Notes: generated by a model from the sequence alone, not told the origin. A stretch of 34,088 bases of DNA from Kiloniellales bacterium (GCA_022361275.1 JAKSBE010000007.1:1-34088); one strand, 5' to 3'; numbered from the stretch's first letter, positions 13,873-25,791 are shown. Numbers and translations are program-made.

Positions 13873-16176
13873 TCAGTTGGCCGGCTCGATCCGGTTCCGG
13901 AGGGTGAAGAGATCGCCGCCGTTCGGCAGGCACCCGAAACCGGTGCCCGCGTAGCCGTCCCGTCCGACGGCCGGCAGCTTGGTCGCGACGTCGCTGCCGT
14001 CGGGGTTGTGGCCGTCCCGGATCGTCAGGGACGGGTGGTCGAAGGGCGCTGCGTCGCAAGCGACCCTGCCGTCGGTCAGGGTGCGCAGAAAGTCCGCCAT
14101 GGCCTCGATCCCGTATCGCAGGTCCTTGCCGTTGGCCGGATCCAGCGAGGGATCGAAGACCTCGATGATCCCCGGCGTGTTGGTGCCGAAGTCGCCGGTG
14201 AAGTCCGGGTGCAGGTTGGCGGGCGCCCCCAGGTCCCCGTTCGGGCCGGTGCCGGAATCGTCGCCGGTCCAGGTGGGGTCTTGAAGGCTGGCCTCCCGCC
14301 GGCTGCCGCCGCGGACGTAGAACTCCACGGCCTGCTCCAGGGTCGCATAGCCGCCGTAGTGGAAGTAGGGCGGGGTCAGGGCGACGTTGCGCAGCCCGGG
14401 GGTCTTCATCGCGCCGTCGACCTGGAGCGCGAGATCGTCCGCCCCGCCGCCCGTGACGCCGCAGATGCCGTCGGATTCGAACAGGGCCGGGTCGCTGGGA
14501 TTGCAGGGATCGACCTGGGATCCGTCGGCGGGCTCGTGACCGGTCTGCAGGAAGCGCTTGAGCTGGCGGGCGAAGGACAGCGGCTCGCCCCAGGGATCGC
14601 TGCCGCCGATCCCCAGATCCTCGTCAACCGGCCGGCCGCCGACCGATAGGAAGCCGCGGTCCGTAAGCGGCACCGTGGCGGGCGTGAAGGGGGGGACGAG
14701 ATTTCGGTTGATGGGCTGAGCCGCGATTCCGCTCTGTCCGACGAACTGCGCCGCGTTCGTGAACAGGGGCGGTACGTGGCATATGCCGCAGTTCCCCTGG
14801 TTGAAGAACAGGGCGAGGCCGTCGGCCTCCTTCTCGGTCAGAAGGCCCCGGTCGACGCAGACCTGCGCGTTGGCCGGCCGGCCGCCCGGGAATTGAAAGT
14901 CGCCCAGGGAGATGCAGCCGGCGGCGTCGGCGGTGTCGAAGCGGCTCTGGTCGGAGACCAGGGTCGCCTCGTAGAGCAGGATCGACAGCCCCCAGAAGAG
15001 CGAGAAGTTCTGCTCCATCTGGGTGAAGCCCTCGCCGCTTCCGCCGGTCACGGCCACGAGGGTGCCGTCCGGCTGGATCACGAAGCGCCCATTGGCAGCC
15101 CAGTAGGTATCCTCGAAGGCGCGCTTGATCAGGTCCTTGTAGGCCACTTTCAGGCCGAATCCGCCCGCCTTTATGAGGCTGCCCTTGGGCCCGAGCGCGC
15201 CAAGCAGGCTGTCGTCGGGATGGATGTGCTGCGTCGCCAGGGGGGTATGGACGAGGGACAGGATCTTGAAGCCGAGGTCGGGGAAGGTCCGGCCCTCGCA
15301 GGACATCTCCAGGTTGTTCAGCGGCGGCCCGACGGCCTGCGAGGCCAGGCTCGCGTTGTCGATCTCCAGGGCGACCAGGGATGCGGTGCTGCCGTCGAAG
15401 GTGATGATGCGCGCCGTCGGGTCGTTCTTGATCTCGCTGCGGCCGAAGACGCCCTTGCCGTTGAAGATGTTCTTGGCGCGGCCGTCCCAGAGGTTCCGGT
15501 GGTTGAAGACCGCGTTGATCGTCGTCGGGGTGTTGCGCGGCTCCACGGCCCGGGCCGGGCGTCCGTTGACGTGGAAGACGTCCGACTTGAAGTCCCGGCA
15601 GCGGTCGTCGTTCCGCCCGGCCCTGACGAAGGTCGCGTCGAAGGAGCCCGAGGACGACATCCGGTCGTTGGTCGTGATCAGGATCTCCGAGTTGCGGTCG
15701 ATCGGGTCGGCCAGCTGGTGGAAGGGGAAGTCGTCCGGTCGGACCGTATAGTTCGAGTCGGAGGGGTTGCCCGAGGCGGTCAGGCCGGCCTGGGAGGCAG
15801 GCTCGGTGGCACCGAAGCCGGTGTCCGGATCGGCGATCTGGTTGCCCAGGGCGTCGAGCGTCACGTCCAGCAAGCCCGGGCTCAGCTGGTTGGTCAGGCG
15901 GCTGTCGGCGCCGGCGCTGAAGTGGCAGCTGGCGCAGGCCATGCCGTCGCTGCCCGCCCGCTCTTCCCAGAACAGGGCCTTGCCGAGGACCCGTGCCCAG
16001 TCCTCGTCCTTCACGATCCCGGTCAGGTCCGGCAGGATCGGCTCTATCCCCGCACCCTGCGCCTGCGCCTGACCGGCCGGAACCGACCAGGCCACGGCTG
16101 CCAAGGTCAGCGCGGTCGCCAAGGATCTCGTTCGACGCCTTTGCGTCACTCTCCAGTTGTGCATCGATCTCTCCAT
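13873..16176 (-). CDS. Large secreted di-haem cytochrome c peroxidase/MauG family protein
   Basis: 767 residues from ATG 16176; a second ATG at 16164 has GGAGAG before it and is an alternative. A basic N-terminus and hydrophobic stretch ending in AGQAQAQG form a signal peptide, so the protein is periplasmic. Two c-type haem sites are seen: CASCH (81-85) and CGICH (463-467). C-terminal parts read GAMKTPGLRNVALTPPYFHY and DLRYGIEAMADFLRTLTDG, which are CCP/MauG hallmarks. Usual family members have 330-450 residues with haems about 150 apart. Here the haems are ~380 apart, so a large insert lies between. It may be a peroxidase or an oxygenase/oxidase of the MauG or RoxA kind; no partner gene is adjacent. 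Confidence 0.9.
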   Translation of the reverse strand: MERSMHNWRVTQRRRTRSLATALTLAAVAWSVPAGQAQAQGAGIEPILPDLTGIVKDEDWARVLGKALFWEERAGSDGMACASCHFSAGADSRLTNQLSPGLLDVTLDALGNQIADPDTGFGATEPASQAGLTASGNPSDSNYTVRPDDFPFHQLADPIDRNSEILITTNDRMSSSGSFDATFVRAGRNDDRCRDFKSDVFHVNGRPARAVEPRNTPTTINAVFNHRNLWDGRAKNIFNGKGVFGRSEIKNDPTARIITFDGSTASLVALEIDNASLASQAVGPPLNNLEMSCEGRTFPDLGFKILSLVHTPLATQHIHPDDSLLGALGPKGSLIKAGGFGLKVAYKDLIKRAFEDTYWAANGRFVIQPDGTLVAVTGGSGEGFTQMEQNFSLFWGLSILLYEATLVSDQSRFDTADAAGCISLGDFQFPGGRPANAQVCVDRGLLTEKEADGLALFFNQGNCGICHVPPLFTNAAQFVGQSGIAAQPINRNLVPPFTPATVPLTDRGFLSVGGRPVDEDLGIGGSDPWGEPLSFARQLKRFLQTGHEPADGSQVDPCNPSDPALFESDGICGVTGGGADDLALQVDGAMKTPGLRNVALTPPYFHYGGYATLEQAVEFYVRGGSRREASLQDPTWTGDDSGTGPNGDLGAPANLHPDFTGDFGTNTPGIIEVFDPSLDPANGKDLRYGIEAMADFLRTLTDGRVACDAAPFDHPSLTIRDGHNPDGSDVATKLPAVGRDGYAGTGFGCLPNGGDLFTLRNRIEPAN

Positions 16177-16648
16177 GATTGGTTCCCGTTCTGCCCGACC
16201 GCCCCCGCAGCCGGTCCGGCACAGCTTCGCGACCCTGTGCCTGCGCCCGTCCGCCGTCGTTCCGGACGCGGGCAGTGAAAATACAACCATAAGTCGAGAT
16301 TCGATTCTGTGAGATTGGTATCTTTCCGCGAAATTATCCTGCCGGGAAACGCCGCTGGTCCGGGCTTTCCTTTCGTTTCCGGGGTATTGCAAAACCGGGC
16401 AGAACTTGTCGAAACCCTTGTACAAAGCTTACAAGGTTCTAATTTTCACGCTAAAATTGTATCTTGGTGAAGCCGAGCAGGCAGATAGGTCTTCGATGCG
16501 CCTCTTGGGCCGCCTTACTTCGGCTGGATTCGCCGCTGCAGGGCTATGCCTGCGCACCTGGCAGTTCAGGCAGGGTCGGGGCCGAGAACGACTTCAGATC
16601 TTTCGCTGCAAGCGCCGGGTAGGGCGCCGCTTCATTGGGCGCCGATCC
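16177..16648. other. Intergenic region without a supported gene
   Basis: The open frames here (for example plus 16406-16729) have no ribosome site, are Arg-rich and resemble no family. An inverted repeat CCTTGTA (16416-16422) / TACAAGG (16430-16436) lies 240 bp upstream of the di-haem gene and might be an operator. The stretch around 16400-16470 is AT-rich compared with the flanks, as promoters often are here. Confidence 0.4.
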
Positions 16649-16682
16649 AAAAAAAGACGGCGCGGCTATCTGCCGCGCCGTC
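16649..16682 (-). terminator. Intrinsic terminator of the first small secreted protein gene
   Basis: On minus: a perfect 11-bp stem GACGGCGCGGC / GCCGCGCCGTC with a 5-nt loop, followed by seven T (complement of A 16649-16655). It is about 100 bp after the stop at 16781. This is a textbook rho-independent structure. Confidence 0.9.
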
Positions 16683-16780
16683 GCCGGAGCCGCTTTTTGC
16701 CGGAGCCGTTTCCGGCTGGAGCGATGTGACTTTTCTGCGGCGCGGCCAACCTCCCGAGCCGGAGGCGGCCGCCTGGCGCC

Positions 16781-17107
16781 TCAGTCGTCGAGGCCGGGAA
16801 CCTTGCAGCTTCCCGTGGTAAACGCCGTCATCAGCCGGCATTGCCGGCTCATCACGATCACCAGCTGCCCTCGCTCGCAGGATTTGAGGTCGACCCAGGC
16901 CTCGAAGCCGACCAGGCGGCTACCCTGGGCTCTGGGCTGATAGCGCCCGTCGAAGCGCAGTTTTTCGATGTCGCTCTTGTCGACTCCGAGTTCGGCCAGG
17001 CGCCGGTCCACGCTGGCCGAGCAGGGGTGGTTCTGGGCCAGGGCAGCTTGCGACAGGCCCGCGACGCCGCCGAAGAGGACCGCGGCGGCCAGGAAAGAGT
17101 GTCTCAA
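16781..17107 (-). CDS. Small secreted Cys-containing protein, paralog 1
   Basis: 108 residues from a TTG start at 17107 preceded by GGGGAG (6 bp). A longer start at 17152 lacks a ribosome site and would spoil the signal peptide. The signal sequence RHSFLAAAVLFGGVAGLSQA ends at ALAQ. The mature part holds four Cys (HPC, KSC, RQC, GSC), which suggests two disulfides in the periplasm or outside. It is clearly related to the protein encoded at 17492-17821: GFEAWVDLKSCERGQLVIVM and TAFTTGSCKVPG align there almost residue by residue. I do not recognise a named family. A strong terminator follows. Confidence 0.75.
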   Translation of the reverse strand: MRHSFLAAAVLFGGVAGLSQAALAQNHPCSASVDRRLAELGVDKSDIEKLRFDGRYQPRAQGSRLVGFEAWVDLKSCERGQLVIVMSRQCRLMTAFTTGSCKVPGLDD

Positions 17108-17414
17108 GGTCGTCTCCCCGAGCGTTTGCGGTGATCGCGGCCGCACCTTCACGGCCGGCCGCGTCCGCGGTCTTGACGCCGCGGGGACGACCGGAAGCGA
17201 TCACGTCCGATTTCCTAGACGTGGGGCGAAGGCCGGCGGCCATCAACGCCGGAGCGCGCCGTCGAAGAACACGACATGGTGAGCGCCGCCGCGGACCGGC
17301 AACGTCCTGCCGGGCTGCTGCCGGGTGCCTGATCGCCAGAGCATCATCCGATCAGACGGCTTCGCTTTGCGATCCATCTGGCCGGATGTCATGCCCTCCC
17401 TGCAAAGTGCGCCG

Positions 17415-17495
17415 GTGTCCCTCTGAGTCTAGTGCGATTCAGCTTCCAACTTTCGGCGCATGACAATGTGCCGAGCGTCAGAACCATCACACTAG
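17415..17495. repeat. Palindromic repeat element, copy 2 (part of module A plus module B)
   Basis: GTGTCCCTCTGAGTCTAG (17415-17432) resembles an arm of module A. From CTAG 17429 to CTAG 17495 it is module B, with outer arms GTGCGAT/ATCACAC and inner CGGCGCAT/ATGTGCCG. Most positions agree with copy 1 at 3693-3754. Module C is absent. The right-hand CTAG overlaps the final Cys codon and TAG stop of the minus-strand gene at 17492. Confidence 0.82.
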
Positions 17496-17821
17496 CAGAC
17501 GCCGGCGACCTCGCAGCCCGAGGTGGTGAAGGCGGTCTTGTACTGACAGCCCAGACTCATCTTGATCACGAGCTTGCCGCGATCGCAGGAGTTCAGGTCG
17601 ACCCAAGCCTGATAACCGATGGTCTTCGGCTCTCCGTCGACGAATTGAGACTGTGCCAGAACCGAGATCTCCTTCACGTCGGCCTGCTCGACGCCGAGGC
17701 CGGCCACGTGCTGGGTCGCGGCATCGGCACAGCGCTGCTCGCGAGCCAAGCCGGCTTCGGGCAAGGTCAAAACAGAGCCGAAAAGCGCCAAGACGGCACC
17801 CAAGGCTGTTCCACGTATCAT
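17492..17821 (-). CDS. Small secreted Cys-containing protein, paralog 2
   Basis: 109 residues from ATG 17821. The signal peptide MIRGTALGAVLALFGSVLTL runs to LAREQ. The mature part has five Cys (QRC, NSC, LGC, SGC, GVC). Alignment with paralog 1 shows GYQAWVDLNSCDRGKLVIKM and KTAFTTSGCEVAG, and shared GLGVEQADVKEI versus ELGVDKSDIEKL, so the two arose by duplication. The last Cys and the TAG stop lie at the CTAG edge of the palindromic repeat. The C-terminus is therefore set by the element, and the fifth Cys may be a by-product. The function is unknown. It precedes paralog 1 on the same strand with a 384-bp gap. Confidence 0.78.
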   Translation of the reverse strand: MIRGTALGAVLALFGSVLTLPEAGLAREQRCADAATQHVAGLGVEQADVKEISVLAQSQFVDGEPKTIGYQAWVDLNSCDRGKLVIKMSLGCQYKTAFTTSGCEVAGVC

Positions 17822-17960
17822 CGCGTTTCCCGCCTAGTTGCTCGTCGGCCTCGGGGCGCAGGCCGTGCCGGCCGCCCAGCCGACGAGATACGCGGACAGT
17901 ATCGCAGATCTCGCCGCCGGGCGCCACGCCAACGCCGCGGCGGCGATGGCGGGCCTCGGC

Positions 17961-19331
17961 TCAGCGCGTGATGATCTCCGGTCCCATGAGTGCGTTCGGG
18001 ATCAGGGTCGAGAGCCCGGGTATGTAGGTCACCATGATCAGGAAGATGAAGAGGATTCCCAGCCAGGGCAGGGCCGCGTGCACCACGCTCATCATCGGCA
18101 TCTGCGCCACCCCGGAGGTGACGAAGAGGTTCAGGCCCACCGGCGGCGTGATCATGCCGATCTCCATGTTGACGACCATGATGATGCCCAGGTGGATCGG
18201 GTCGATGCCCAGCTCGATCGCGATCGGAAAGACCAGCGGCGCGACGATCACGATCAGGCCCGAAGGCTCCATGAACTGGCCGCCGATCAGCAGAATCACG
18301 TTGACGATCACCAGGAACATCACCGGCCCGAAGCCGGCGTCCAGCATGGCCGCGGCGATCGACTGCGGGATCTGCTCCTCGGTCAGGACATGCTTCAGGA
18401 TCAGCGCGTTGGCGATGATGAACATCAGCATGATGGTGAGCTTGCCGGCCTCCAGCAGCGTCTTCCGGGTGTCCGGATGCCAGAGGGTGGTCAGTGCCAG
18501 CCAGGGGATCGTCGCCAGGCTCCGCCTCTCGCCATCGCGCCTGAAGGGGCCCATGTCGCGGTAGATGAAGTTGGCGATGAAGAAGGCGTAGACCGCGGCC
18601 ACCGCGGCGGCCTCGGTCGGCGTGAAGACGCCGCCGTAGATGCCGCCCAGGATGATCACGATCAGGAACAGGCCCCAGGCGGCGTCGCGCGCGGCCTCGA
18701 GGATCTCCCGGATGCCGGCCCAGGGCTGCGCGGGGAGGTTCTTGATCTTGGCCGCGATGTAGATGCCGATCATCAGCATCAGGCCGGCCAGCAGGCCGGG
18801 GATGACGCCGGCCAGGAACATGCGGCCGACCGAGACGTCGACGGCCGCGGCGTAGACCACCATGACGATCGAGGGCGGGATCAGGATGCCCAGGGTGCCC
18901 GCGTTGCAGATCACCCCGGCGGCGAACTCCTTGCTGTAGCCGACCTGGCGCATGCCGGCGATGACGATGGTGCCGATCGCCACGACCGTCGCCGGCGAGG
19001 AGCCGCTGAGCGCGGCGAAGAGCATGCAGGCGAAGACGCCGGCGATGGCCAGGCCGCCCTGGAAGTGGCCGACGCAGGCGATGGCGAAGCGGATGATCCG
19101 CTGGGCGACGCCGCCGGTCGACATGAAGGCCGAGGCGAGGATGAAGAAGGGGATCGCGAGCAGGGTATAGTGGCCGTCGAAGGCGGCGAACAGGGTCTGC
19201 GCGATCGAGGCCAGCGAGGCGTCGGAGTAGACCAGCAGGAAGACGACGCTGGACAGCCCCAGGGCCACCGCGATGGGCACGCCGATCAGCAGCAGGGCGA
19301 TGACCAGCAGGAACAGCAGGAAGGCTTCCAC
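17961..19331 (-). CDS. dctM: TRAP transporter large permease subunit DctM
   Basis: 456 residues from GTG 19331, 4 bp after the dctQ stop, with GGAAGGG upstream. It is a very hydrophobic protein with about 12 membrane segments and TRAP-M signatures (FSALSGSSPATVVAIG, GTLGILIPPSIVMVVYA, MEIGMITPPVGLNLFVTSG). It is the sodium-coupled transport unit that takes substrate from the periplasmic protein DctP. It ends the dctPQM transcription unit; no clear terminator is seen before the next gene, 139 bp on. Confidence 0.96.
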   Translation of the reverse strand: MEAFLLFLLVIALLLIGVPIAVALGLSSVVFLLVYSDASLASIAQTLFAAFDGHYTLLAIPFFILASAFMSTGGVAQRIIRFAIACVGHFQGGLAIAGVFACMLFAALSGSSPATVVAIGTIVIAGMRQVGYSKEFAAGVICNAGTLGILIPPSIVMVVYAAAVDVSVGRMFLAGVIPGLLAGLMLMIGIYIAAKIKNLPAQPWAGIREILEAARDAAWGLFLIVIILGGIYGGVFTPTEAAAVAAVYAFFIANFIYRDMGPFRRDGERRSLATIPWLALTTLWHPDTRKTLLEAGKLTIMLMFIIANALILKHVLTEEQIPQSIAAAMLDAGFGPVMFLVIVNVILLIGGQFMEPSGLIVIVAPLVFPIAIELGIDPIHLGIIMVVNMEIGMITPPVGLNLFVTSGVAQMPMMSVVHAALPWLGILFIFLIMVTYIPGLSTLIPNALMGPEIITR

Positions 19332-19335
19332 GGGA

Positions 19336-19953
19336 TCAGCCCTTCCGTTGCGCGGCGCTTTCGGCGCTCGCCTCTTCCATCAGTTCCTCGGCCTCGTGGC
19401 TGGCGATCAGCATCTCCTGGCGGCCGCGCAGCACCCGCCAGCCCGCCTGGAGAAAGCGGAAGGTCAGGAGCGCCATGCTCAGCGGCAGCACGAAGTAGGG
19501 AATGAAGCGGGGGATCTTCTCGTAGCGTTCGCCCTCGTTCATCGAGTCCGCCAGGAACTGAAGGAACTCGGGCATGGGAATGTCGTTGACCTCCAGGAAG
19601 GAGGCCGTGGTCGCGAACTTCCACCAGTAGTTCCAGCCGCCGATCAGCAGCAGCAGGCTGAAGGCGAGACAGCAGGCCACGGCGATCACGGTCATGACCT
19701 TGCGGGTTCCCGGGCTGACGGCGCCGACGACGACATCGACGCCCAGATGCGCCGTGATCTTGACGCAATAGGACACCCCCAGCAGCACCAGCCAGGCGAA
19801 GAGGAAGACGGTCGCCTCGAGGGCCCAAAGGATGTTGTCCGCGAAGACCTGGCGCGCGACCACGTTCGCGAAGGTGATGACGGTCATCAGGCCGAGGATC
19901 GCCGCGATCAGCGTCTCCTCGATCTGGTTCACGGCCCTGCCGAGACCCTGCAT
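19336..19953 (-). CDS. dctQ: TRAP transporter small permease subunit DctQ
   Basis: 205 residues, ATG 19953 with GGAGGAG directly upstream. Four membrane segments are seen (LIAAILGLMTVITFANVVAR, VFLFAWLVLLGVSYCVK, a segment near 110, and YFVLPLSMALLTFRFLQAGW). The loop between segments 3 and 4 (residues ~120-150) is longer than in most DctQ. The charged C-terminal tail is cytoplasmic. It forms the membrane complex with DctM, whose gene follows 4 bp later. Confidence 0.94.
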   Translation of the reverse strand: MQGLGRAVNQIEETLIAAILGLMTVITFANVVARQVFADNILWALEATVFLFAWLVLLGVSYCVKITAHLGVDVVVGAVSPGTRKVMTVIAVACCLAFSLLLLIGGWNYWWKFATTASFLEVNDIPMPEFLQFLADSMNEGERYEKIPRFIPYFVLPLSMALLTFRFLQAGWRVLRGRQEMLIASHEAEELMEEASAESAAQRKG

Positions 19954-19991
19954 CTTCTCCTCCCCCTGCTCGCGTGCCGCTTCTTATGTCC

Positions 19992-20025
19992 GTCGGCGCC
20001 GACTTGGCGCGGGCCCCTGGCCCGC
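19992..20025. other. Stem-loops between dctP and dctQ
   Basis: GTCGGCGCCGAC (19992-20003) is a perfect 12-bp palindrome, and GCGGGCC/GGCCCGC (20009-20015, 20019-20025) forms a 7-bp stem with a 3-nt loop. Both lie in the 172-bp gap. Such structures often stabilise or partly terminate after the binding-protein message so that more DctP than DctQM is made. The role is inferred. Confidence 0.4.
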
Positions 20026-20125
20026 AGCTCCGCTCCTTGTCCGGAGTCTTGATGTACGGTTTTCAGGTCCGGCGGCCCGCCATCGCGAGCCGCCGTCCCG
20101 CATCGTCTCTTTTGTCCGGAGATCC

Positions 20126-21313
<1,188 letters not shown>

Positions 21314-21373
21314 TTAGGCGAGCCCGGGCCACTCTCTTCGCAGGCGCTGTTACCTGGCTGCGCCCATCGCGGC

Positions 21374-21389
21374 GTGCGGGTTTCCGCAC
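21374..21389. promoter_or_regulatory. Candidate DctD upstream activating site
   Basis: GTGCGGGTTTCCGCAC is a perfect dyad (6-bp arms, 4-bp centre; 18 bp if flanking C/G is counted). It is about 110 bp upstream of the -24 element, a normal distance for a sigma-54 activator. Its form is like rhizobial DctD sites as I remember them. No second site was seen. Confidence 0.6.
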
Positions 21390-21460
21390 GGCCCGGGCGC
21401 CCCGACTGTCACTTTGGCCACACGGCCGCCGCGTCGGGCCGGGGCCGGGGCCGGGCCGGG

Positions 21461-22809
<1,349 letters not shown>

Positions 22810-22813
<4 letters not shown>

Positions 22814-24714
22814 CGGACCGCTTCCCTGGGCGGCGGCCCCAGGTCGGCGCCGTCTCCCCCCCTTGCCGAGGCCCCTGCGGGCTCGGCCCTCGGCAGCGTC
22901 AGGGTGAAGCAGGCGCCGCCCTCGGGCCGGTTGCGCGCGCTCAGCGAGCCGCCGAGGTCGCGCAGGATGTTGTAGGAGATCGACAGGCCGAGCCCCAGCC
23001 CCTGGCCGGGTTCCTTGGTGGTGTAGAAGGGGTCGAAGACGTGATCCCGGGCCGCCTCCGCGATCCCGGGCCCGCTGTCGATCACCTGCAGCGCCACCTG
23101 GTCGCCCCGCGTCTCGGCGACGAAGCGCAGGCAGGGGGCCTCGGTCTCGGCCATGGCGTCGAGCGCGTTGCCGATCAGGTTGACCAGGGTCTGCTGCAGG
23201 CGCACCGGATCGGCCAGCACCCGCGCGTCCTCGGCCGGCATCGCGATCTCGATTCGCTCGCCGTCGATCCGGGACCCCATCAGGGCCAGGGCATCGTCCA
23301 CGGCGCCGCGCAGGCAGACCGCCTCGGCCTCGTGGCTGGGCTTGCGGGCGAAGGTCTTGAGCCGGCGTATGATCTCGGCCATGCGTGCGGTGATGCCGGA
23401 GATCTGGGTCAGGTTGGACTCGACCTCCGGCAGGCGGTCGCGCTGGAGAAGGACCTTGGCGTTGTCGGCGTAGGAGCGGATCGCGCCCAGGGGCTGGTTC
23501 AGCTCGTGGCCGATGCCCGCGGAGAGCTGGCCCAGGGCGGCCATCTTCGCCGCCTGCACCAGCTCGGCCTGGGTCTCGCGCAGCTCGCGCTCGGTCTTCT
23601 GGCGCTCCGCGACCTCGGCGCGCAGGTCGGCGTTGACCGTCTGCAGCGCCCGGGTGCGGGCGGCGACCTCGCCCTCCAGCTCCGCCTTGTGCCGTTCGTC
23701 GGTCTCGAAGCGCTCGCGGATCGCCTGGCGGCGCTGCAGCCAGATCCAGGTCAGGCCGATGACGATGAGGAAGCCGAAGGCGGCCAGGACCATGGCCTGG
23801 GTGACCGCGCCGCGGACCTGGCGGACCGGCGAAAGGGACCAGACGGTCAGGCCGATGTCCTGCAGCGGGAAGGACTGCAGCAGGAAGGTCTCGCCGCCGC
23901 CGGTGGTCGAGGCGGGCGCTGCTTCCTCGGTCAGTGCGACTCGCTCCGCCCCGGCGCCGAAGGCCCGCCGGAGGGTGATCGGCAGCGGGGCGAGGGAGGC
24001 GCCCGTGTACTGCTGCTGGGCCTTGATCCGGCTCAGCTCGTCCGGGCTCAACGGCGCCAGGGTCCGGTAGCGCCAGTCGTCGCGGCTGCTCATCAGGATC
24101 ACGCCGACGGAGTCCGTGGCGATCATCCGGTCCGGTGTGCCCGGCCAGGCGGCCTCGAGGGGCTCCAGGAGGACCTTGACCGTGATCGCGCCGAGCCGTG
24201 CCCCGCCCCGGTCGCGGACCGGATAGGCGAAGTAGTAGCCCCGCTTGCCGGAGGCCGTGCCCAGGGCGACGTAGCGGCCGAGCCGGCCCCGGATCGCTTG
24301 CTGGAAATAAGGGCGGTAGCTGTAGTTGCGGCCGACGAAGGGCGTCGGGCCGTTCCAGTTGCTGGCGGCGAGGGTCAGGCCGCCGCGGTCCAGCAGGTAG
24401 GTGTCGGCGGTGCCGGCGATGGCGTTGACCTCTTCCAGGGCGCGGTTGATCCGGTCCCGCCGCGCCGGGTCGTCGGGGTTGCGCAGGAGATCGGCGAGGG
24501 TCGGGTCGCGGGCCAGCAGGCGGGGCAGGGCCTCGTACTTGCTGACTGCCTCCTGCAGGCCCGTGGCGTAAAGGGCCAGGGTCGAGGCGGCCTGCTCGGC
24601 CACCCGGCGCAGGGCCACGCGCTCGGTCCAGACCGCAGTCTGCCAAAGCAGCAGTGGCAAGAGCACCACGGCCGCGATCGCCATTACCGCGGTGTGCGTC
24701 TTCAGCTTGAACAA
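22810..24714 (-). CDS. dctB: C4-dicarboxylate sensor histidine kinase DctB
   Basis: 634 residues from a TTG start at 24714, with GGAGG 4 bp upstream. Starting at the later ATG would cut into the first membrane segment (residues ~10-28). A periplasmic Cache sensor domain (about 30-300) has the SYRPYFQQAIRG...RGYYFAYPV pattern of DctB ligand pockets. Membrane segment 2 is at ~304-326. A coiled coil (340-390) leads to the HisKA site with H403 (GIGHELNQPLGAIRSY), then HATPase boxes NLIGNALDAM, DSGPGI and GLGLGLSISYN. It senses periplasmic dicarboxylates, often together with the transporter, and phosphorylates DctD. The gene is translationally coupled to dctD. Confidence 0.95.
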
Positions 24715-24839
24715 GGAGCCTCCACCGTTCCGTCCGGCAGGTTTCACCTGCGCTTTTCGGCCTCGCCTCGGCCGGCCTATGCCGCGGAGACTAGCACAGT
24801 CGGCCGGGGCGGCGCGATCCGCCCGAAATCGACGCTGGA

Positions 24840-25787
24840 TCAGGCCGGGTCGCTCCGGATCCTGGACAGGCCGAGGAAAGCCGGCTCGGGATGCAGGACG
24901 ATCTGCGTCGGGATCGCTTCCAGGTAGGCCTGGAAGCGGCCCTTGGCCTCGAAGCGCCGCCGGAAAGCCGAGGCGGCGATCTGGTCGGCGATCCGCGGCG
25001 CGATGCCGCCGGCGATGTAGACGCCGCCCCGGGCGCCCCAGGTCAAGGCCAGGTTTCCGGCAAAACCGCCGAGCATGGCGCAGAACATGTCGAGGGCGGC
25101 CCGGCTGGCGGCGCAACCGCCTGCGGCTGCGGTGATCTCCGGCGCGCGGCGCGGCGGCGGGCTCAGGCCGTCGATCTCGCCCAGGGTCTCGTAGAGCCGG
25201 ACCAGACCGTCGCCCGAGAGCAGTCGCTCCGCCGAGACGTGGCCAAGGCGGGCCCGCAGGCGCCGCAGGACCTCGGCCTCGCGGTCGTCGGCGGCCGGCA
25301 GCGTGACGTGGCCGCCTTCGCCGGTGATCACCTGCGGCCCCAGCGGCGCCGGCAGGAAGGCGGCGACGCCAAGGCCGGTGCCCGGTCCGAGCACGATGCT
25401 GGGCTGCCCTGGGTTGCCGCCGGCCGTGCCGATCGGCCGCAGGTGCTCGGCGTGCAGATGCGGCAGCGCCCAGGCGACGGCGGCGAAATCGTTCACCAGG
25501 AGGACCCGCTCGAAGCCGAAGCGGGCCTCGAGCTCGCGCTCCCCCAGGCGCCAGGCGCTGTTGGTCAGGGCGATGGCCCCCGCCTCGACCGGGCCGGCGC
25601 AGGCGAAGACCGCGCGGCGCGGCCGGGCAGCGGGCAGCCTTTGCAGCACCTCGGTGAGCGCTGCGCGCGCGGTGGGATACTCGGCGACCCGCAGGCTCCC
25701 GAGCATCTCGATCCTGTCGTTCCGGGCCAGGGCGAAGCGGGCGTTGGTGCCGCCGATGTCGCCCAGAAGGACGAGCTCTTGCGTCAT
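24840..25787 (-). CDS. glk: Glucokinase
   Basis: 315 residues, ATG 25787, 4 bp after the otsA stop. It is of the bacterial Glk family: phosphate-binding GDIGGTNARFAL (9-20), FACAGPVEAG, substrate-binding VNDFAAVAWALP, GPGTGLGVA and GGVYIAGGI. It phosphorylates glucose with ATP to glucose-6-phosphate in the cytoplasm. In this operon it could use glucose released by the GH15 enzyme and feed OtsA with glucose-6-phosphate. The length is normal. Confidence 0.95.
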   Translation of the reverse strand: MTQELVLLGDIGGTNARFALARNDRIEMLGSLRVAEYPTARAALTEVLQRLPAARPRRAVFACAGPVEAGAIALTNSAWRLGERELEARFGFERVLLVNDFAAVAWALPHLHAEHLRPIGTAGGNPGQPSIVLGPGTGLGVAAFLPAPLGPQVITGEGGHVTLPAADDREAEVLRRLRARLGHVSAERLLSGDGLVRLYETLGEIDGLSPPPRRAPEITAAAGGCAASRAALDMFCAMLGGFAGNLALTWGARGGVYIAGGIAPRIADQIAASAFRRRFEAKGRFQAYLEAIPTQIVLHPEPAFLGLSRIRSDPA

Positions 25788-25791
25788 CGAG

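Noticed and set aside
14776-16278. 500-residue plus frame opposite the di-haem gene
   Set aside because: Antisense shadow without motifs; the minus frame has a signal peptide and two haem sites.
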